From contig MGQK01000043.1 in assembly GCA_001797815.1 (NCBI GenBank), positions 11,415 to 22,365 on the forward strand: DNA of 10,951 bases. Direction: 5' to 3'. The position numbers were made by a program, and so were the translations under genes. The stretch is from Deltaproteobacteria bacterium RBG_13_61_14 (lineage in GTDB: Bacteria > RBG-13-61-14). Every line of letters starts with the position of its first letter. Within the stretch, counting starts at the first letter, position 1. Shown one piece after another: positions 9,450 to 10,951 of this stretch. The notes beneath the pieces are model-generated. The model had not been told where the DNA came from, did not search any database, and saw only the letters and a list, made by a program, of their open reading frames with translations.

Positions 9450-9490
9450 AGAAGCGGAGAAAAAGGGGCGGAGAGAGGGAAGGTTAGCCA

Positions 9491-9655
9491 TCACCAGAAA
9501 TGGCGGTTGGCGAAGGCTCGGCCGGAACCGGACTTGAGGTACTTCTCGAAGGCAAGAGCTTTCTGATTGTCTTCGAACTTGATCGCCACGACAAGGCGCC
9601 AGGGTTTGTATTTCGAGGTGTGAGGAGACTTGCCGGAGTTGTGGAATTTGATAAG
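9491..9655 (-). pseudogene. C-terminal remnant of a GIY-YIG nuclease-family gene
   Basis: The frame reads 54 residues to a TGA, starting LIKFHNSGKSPHTSKY and ending SGSGRAFANRHFW. This matches the second half of small GIY-YIG proteins whose C-terminus is typically KYLKSGSGRAFAKRHF. The N-terminal half with the GIY and YIG strands and the catalytic arginine is absent. An in-frame TAA (9658-9656) immediately precedes the fragment, and no start codon is present. The residue pattern differs from the intact GIY-YIG gene directly upstream, so it is a remnant of another subfamily and not a duplicate. Deletion or recombination at the boundary near 9655 is the likely origin. Confidence 0.72.
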
Positions 9656-9658
9656 TTA

Positions 9659-9940
9659 CTATCCTCGCTTCTTGCTTAAGGTCTTTAGTTCTCCAATATC
9701 TCCACGAAAAAGCGCTTCCTTTTTCGCTCGGGTCCATTTTTTAATTTTGCGTTCTCTTCGGACGGCGGCAATTCTATTCTCACATTCTTCTTGATAAACC
9801 AAGACGACAGGTCGCCGGTTCTTGGTATAAACTGTGCCAGATCCGTTATTATGGACCGTTACCCTTTTGGCAACGTCTTCGGAGGCGCCAACATAGTAGC
9901 TGTTGTCCGAGCAACGGAGAATGTATACATAGTGCGGCAT
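9659..9940 (-). CDS. Small GIY-YIG domain protein (putative endonuclease)
   Basis: A 93-residue single-domain GIY-YIG protein of the UPF0213/YhbQ-like type. YVY (4-6) and YVG (16-18) are the two signature strands, R26 and H30 follow in KRVTVHNNG, and E63 in RRERKIKKW is the expected metal-binding glutamate. The family nicks or cuts DNA in characterised members; the role of these short proteins is unclear. I chose the ATG at 9940. A TTG at 9946 is an alternative, closer to a GAAGG that lies inside the neighbouring repeat. It sits downstream of tRNA-Ala on the same strand, behind a terminator, so its promoter is uncertain. The C-terminal LKTLSKKRG tail is basic. Confidence 0.85.
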   Translation of the reverse strand: MPHYVYILRCSDNSYYVGASEDVAKRVTVHNNGSGTVYTKNRRPVVLVYQEECENRIAAVRRERKIKKWTRAKKEALFRGDIGELKTLSKKRG

Positions 9941-9948
9941 CGTCAACA

Positions 9949-9978
9949 GTCCTTCGACTCACTTCGTTCGCTCAGGAC
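9949..9978. repeat. Palindromic repeat unit with TTCGACTC...TCGCTCAGG
   Basis: GTCCT (9949-9953) and AGGAC (9974-9978) are inverted ends around TTCGACTCACTTCGTTCGCTC. A shorter relative (CATTCGACTTAAG then TCGCTCATG) follows at 9981-10002. On the minus strand a third (CCATTCGACTCA...TCGCTCATGG) encloses the terminator hairpin. The GAAGG in this unit may serve as the ribosome-binding site of the GIY-YIG gene. The pattern belongs to a dispersed small repeat type seen in many bacterial genomes. Confidence 0.6.
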
Positions 9979-10064
9979 ACCATTCGACTTAAGTCGCTCA
10001 TGTCAGTGGCCTGCCATGAGCGAAAAACGGAAATCCAGAGGATTTCCGTTTTGAGTCGAATGGT
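9979..10064. repeat. Nested inverted repeats able to fold as a three-way junction
   Basis: The outer arms ACCATTCGACT (9979-9989) and AGTCGAATGGT (10054-10064) are perfect over 11 bp. They enclose two further perfect hairpins. One is CGCTCATG/CATGAGCG (9995-10002/10015-10022), with a 12-base loop. The other is the 13-bp terminator stem (10024-10036/10040-10052). The right outer arm covers the discriminator base and CCA end of tRNA-Ala, so folding the outer stem would compete with the acceptor end unless the RNA is processed first. Confidence 0.7.
10024..10052 (-). terminator. Intrinsic terminator after tRNA-Ala
   Basis: AAAACGGAAATCC (10024-10036) and GGATTTCCGTTTT (10040-10052) form a perfect 13-bp stem around a three-base loop. 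On the minus strand the stem ends in a run of five T residues, eight nucleotides after the tRNA CCA end. The A/T-rich symmetric ends would also allow weaker termination from the other side. Confidence 0.82.
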
Positions 10065-10136
10065 GGAGGATAGGGGATTCGAACCCCCGACCTCGGCGAT
10101 GCGAGCGCCGCGCTCTCCCAGCTGAGCTAATCCCCC
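10061..10136 (-). tRNA. tRNA-Ala (anticodon CGC)
   Basis: A complete 76-nt cloverleaf with encoded CCA. The acceptor GGGGGAT pairs with ATCCTCC and includes G3·U70, the alanine identity pair. The D-stem is GCTC/GAGC, the anticodon stem CGGCG/CGCCG with loop CTCGCAT (anticodon CGC, reading GCG), and the T-arm GGGGG-TTCGAAC-CCCCT. Its own promoter lies upstream and a terminator downstream, so it is probably a single-gene transcript. Confidence 0.97.
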
Positions 10137-10147
10137 GCCGGTTCATG

Positions 10148-10176
10148 ATCCTACCTCTCCCCGGTCGAAATTGCAA
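10148..10176 (-). promoter_or_regulatory. Promoter of tRNA-Ala
   Basis: TTGCAA (10176-10171), a 17-base spacer and TAGGAT (10153-10148) make a good sigma-70 promoter. Transcription would start about five bases before the mature tRNA 5' end. The G/C-rich stretch between the -10 box and the start (ATGAACCGGC) resembles a stringent discriminator, but that is only a suggestion. Confidence 0.68.
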
Positions 10177-10233
10177 CCGGTTGTCATGGAAAGAGGCGGC
10201 CATTCGAGCTGGTTGGGAATGTCGGCGACACCC

Positions 10234-10578
10234 TCAGCGCGTCATGATGTTGGCGATGAACTCGGCGAGCATGCCTTGGGTCTCTTCGTCGATCGGGCTG
10301 AACTGGATGCCCATGCCCGGAACTACGGACGGATCCTTCTCCTCCGAGGCCACCATCCGAACTACCTTGCCTCGCACCGCGACGCGGCGGGCGATGCCGG
10401 GCAAGGGGAACTCCAGGTTCACCTGGGTGCCCACCGGGAAAGGCTCTCGCGTCTCCAGGAAAATGCCGCCCAGAGAAAGGTCGCGGGAGTAGTAGTAGTG
10501 GAAAAAGTCACCGGCCACGTTCGTGACCTTGGTGATCAGCTTGACGCGCGGGTAAGACCTTCGTTCCTGGTTGTTCAT
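10234..10578 (-). CDS. PilZ domain protein (c-di-GMP receptor type)
   Basis: A 114-residue stand-alone PilZ domain. Both ligand motifs are present: RSYPR (R7...R11, RxxxR) and DLSLGG (D33-G38, D/NxSxxG). They are followed by the beta-barrel pattern GIFLETREPFPVGTQVNLEFPLPG and GMGIQF, close to the PilZ subtype found in many copies in Myxococcus. It should bind cyclic di-GMP and act as an adaptor in motility, surface polymer or similar output; the partner cannot be inferred here. The start is well supported by AGGAG six bases before ATG. There is no membrane segment or extra domain. It is divergent from polA and about 95 nt upstream of tRNA-Ala on the same strand. Confidence 0.93.
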   Translation of the reverse strand: MNNQERRSYPRVKLITKVTNVAGDFFHYYYSRDLSLGGIFLETREPFPVGTQVNLEFPLPGIARRVAVRGKVVRMVASEEKDPSVVPGMGIQFSPIDEETQGMLAEFIANIMTR

Positions 10579-10607
10579 GGTCTGCTCCTGGACAGGATCT
10601 CAAAAGC

Positions 10608-10637
10608 TTGCTTAATTATTAGCATTTCGTCTAGGAT
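10608..10637 (+). promoter_or_regulatory. Candidate promoter of polA
   Basis: TTGCTT (10608-10613) and TAGGAT (10632-10637) are 18 bases apart. The -10 box is identical to that proposed for tRNA-Ala. It overlaps, on the opposite strand, the candidate promoter of the PilZ gene. It would give a leader of about 100 nt containing the inverted repeat at 10670-10726. Confidence 0.4.
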
Positions 10638-10644
10638 AAAGCAA
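10615..10644 (-). promoter_or_regulatory. Candidate promoter of the PilZ gene
   Basis: TTGCTT (10644-10639), an 18-base spacer and AATAAT (10620-10615) lie about 35 nt before the PilZ start. The -35 box lies in one arm of the 8-bp inverted repeat GCTTGCTT/AAGCAAGC (10606-10613/10639-10646). That repeat might be an operator or a chance result of two mirrored promoters. Confidence 0.45.
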
Positions 10645-10669
10645 GCAACCCTGAGAATTTTGGATTGCG

Positions 10670-10726
10670 GATTTTGGATTTGGGATTGGCGGCTTTCTTA
10701 AAATCCCCAATCCGAAATCCAAAATC
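10670..10726. repeat. Inverted repeat of GATTTTGGATTT words in the polA leader
   Basis: The left arm 10670-10688 and right arm 10708-10726 pair at 18 of 19 positions around a 19-base loop. Further related words (TTTTGGATTGCGG) extend to about 10658. It ends eight bases before the polA ribosome-binding site, so it is transcribed in the polA leader. Its build, short degenerate words in two inverted arms, matches the element at 9096-9196 although the word is different. Confidence 0.65.
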
Positions 10727-10744
10727 AAAAATCGGAGTAAGGTC

Positions 10745-10951
10745 TTGACCGAGAAAACTTCGCCCAAGCTCTATTTGGTGGACGGCAGCTCCTACATCTT
10801 CCGCGCCTATCACGCCATGGCCCGCCAGCGCCTGAGCAACTCCCGGGGTGTGCCTACCGGCGCCACCTACGTGTTCACCAACATGCTCCAGAAGCTGATC
10901 CGTGAAAAGAGGCCCGAATACCTGGCCGTGGTCTGGGACCCGCCGGGCAAG
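10745..10951 (+). CDS. polA: DNA polymerase I, N-terminal part (cut by the window end)
   Basis: The first 69 codons are open to the window edge. They encode KLYLVDGSSYIFRAYHA, then GVPTGATYVFTNMLQKLI and PEYLAVVWDPPGK, the start of the 5'-3' exonuclease (FEN-like) domain of DNA polymerase I. The first metal-binding aspartate lies in LVDGSS. The start is TTG at 10745, with GGAG (10734-10737) seven bases upstream; no ATG lies in frame before the conserved part. Whether the Klenow and 3'-5' exonuclease parts follow cannot be seen. It diverges from the PilZ gene, and a word-built inverted repeat occupies its leader. Confidence 0.93.
   Translation, partial: MTEKTSPKLYLVDGSSYIFRAYHAMARQRLSNSRGVPTGATYVFTNMLQKLIREKRPEYLAVVWDPPGK

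Noticed and set aside
9315-9737. A 140-codon minus-strand frame across the pyr promoter and the GIY-YIG remnant
   Set aside because: It runs in a different frame from the recognisable GIY-YIG remnant, overlaps the pyr promoter and shows no protein-like pattern.
10054-10136. tRNA-Ala as an integration (att) site of a mobile island
   Set aside because: The second copy of the tRNA end is inverted, only 11 bp and 75 bases away. There is no integrase gene in the window and no direct repeat of the tRNA 3' end.

Overview
This is a GC-rich bacterial chromosome segment. A complete minus-strand pyrimidine cluster fills most of it. To its right lie a short tRNA/nuclease region and a divergent pair of genes, a PilZ gene and the start of polA. 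The genes are ordinary bacterial core genes with sigma-70-type promoters. The PilZ protein is of the type common in Myxococcota, Omnitrophota and other Gram-negative lineages with large genomes. The junctions are crowded with small inverted repeats built from degenerate words (GTAGGGGC, TAGGCTTTAGGC, AATCCAAAATC, GGGGTCAGACCCC). I read this as an uncultured Gram-negative lineage, possibly Omnitrophota-like, but the sequence cannot settle the phylum.

Pyrimidine operon, minus strand, 9344 down to 45. A strong promoter (TTGACA-17-TATATA) opens a leader of about 115 nt. The leader holds a near-consensus PyrR-binding loop followed by an intrinsic terminator, the layout of a UMP-sensing transcription attenuator. 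Then come pyrR, pyrB (aspartate carbamoyltransferase), pyrC (class I dihydroorotase), carA (glutaminase subunit of carbamoyl-phosphate synthetase), an unrecognised 207-residue protein, a PflX/COG1313-type radical SAM protein, and carB (synthetase subunit). Together carAB, pyrB and pyrC take glutamine, bicarbonate, ATP and aspartate to dihydroorotate. pyrD, pyrE, pyrF and pyrI are not in the window. Stop/start overlaps couple pyrR-pyrB, carA-hypothetical and hypothetical-radical SAM. Every uncoupled junction (pyrB-pyrC, pyrC-carA, radical SAM-carB) carries a palindromic repeat.

Right-hand region. Upstream of the pyr promoter are the C-terminal remnant of one GIY-YIG nuclease gene, an intact small GIY-YIG gene of another subfamily, and a compact nest of inverted repeats that includes an intrinsic terminator. 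A tRNA-Ala(CGC) with its own promoter follows. Beyond it are a c-di-GMP-type PilZ protein (minus) and the first 69 codons of DNA polymerase I (plus), which diverge from a shared region of about 165 bp.

Most notable: the PyrR attenuator, a 60-bp palindromic element inserted in frame in the radical SAM gene with related copies just downstream of that gene, the two non-pyrimidine genes inside the pyr operon, and the branched inverted-repeat structure at the 3' end of tRNA-Ala.
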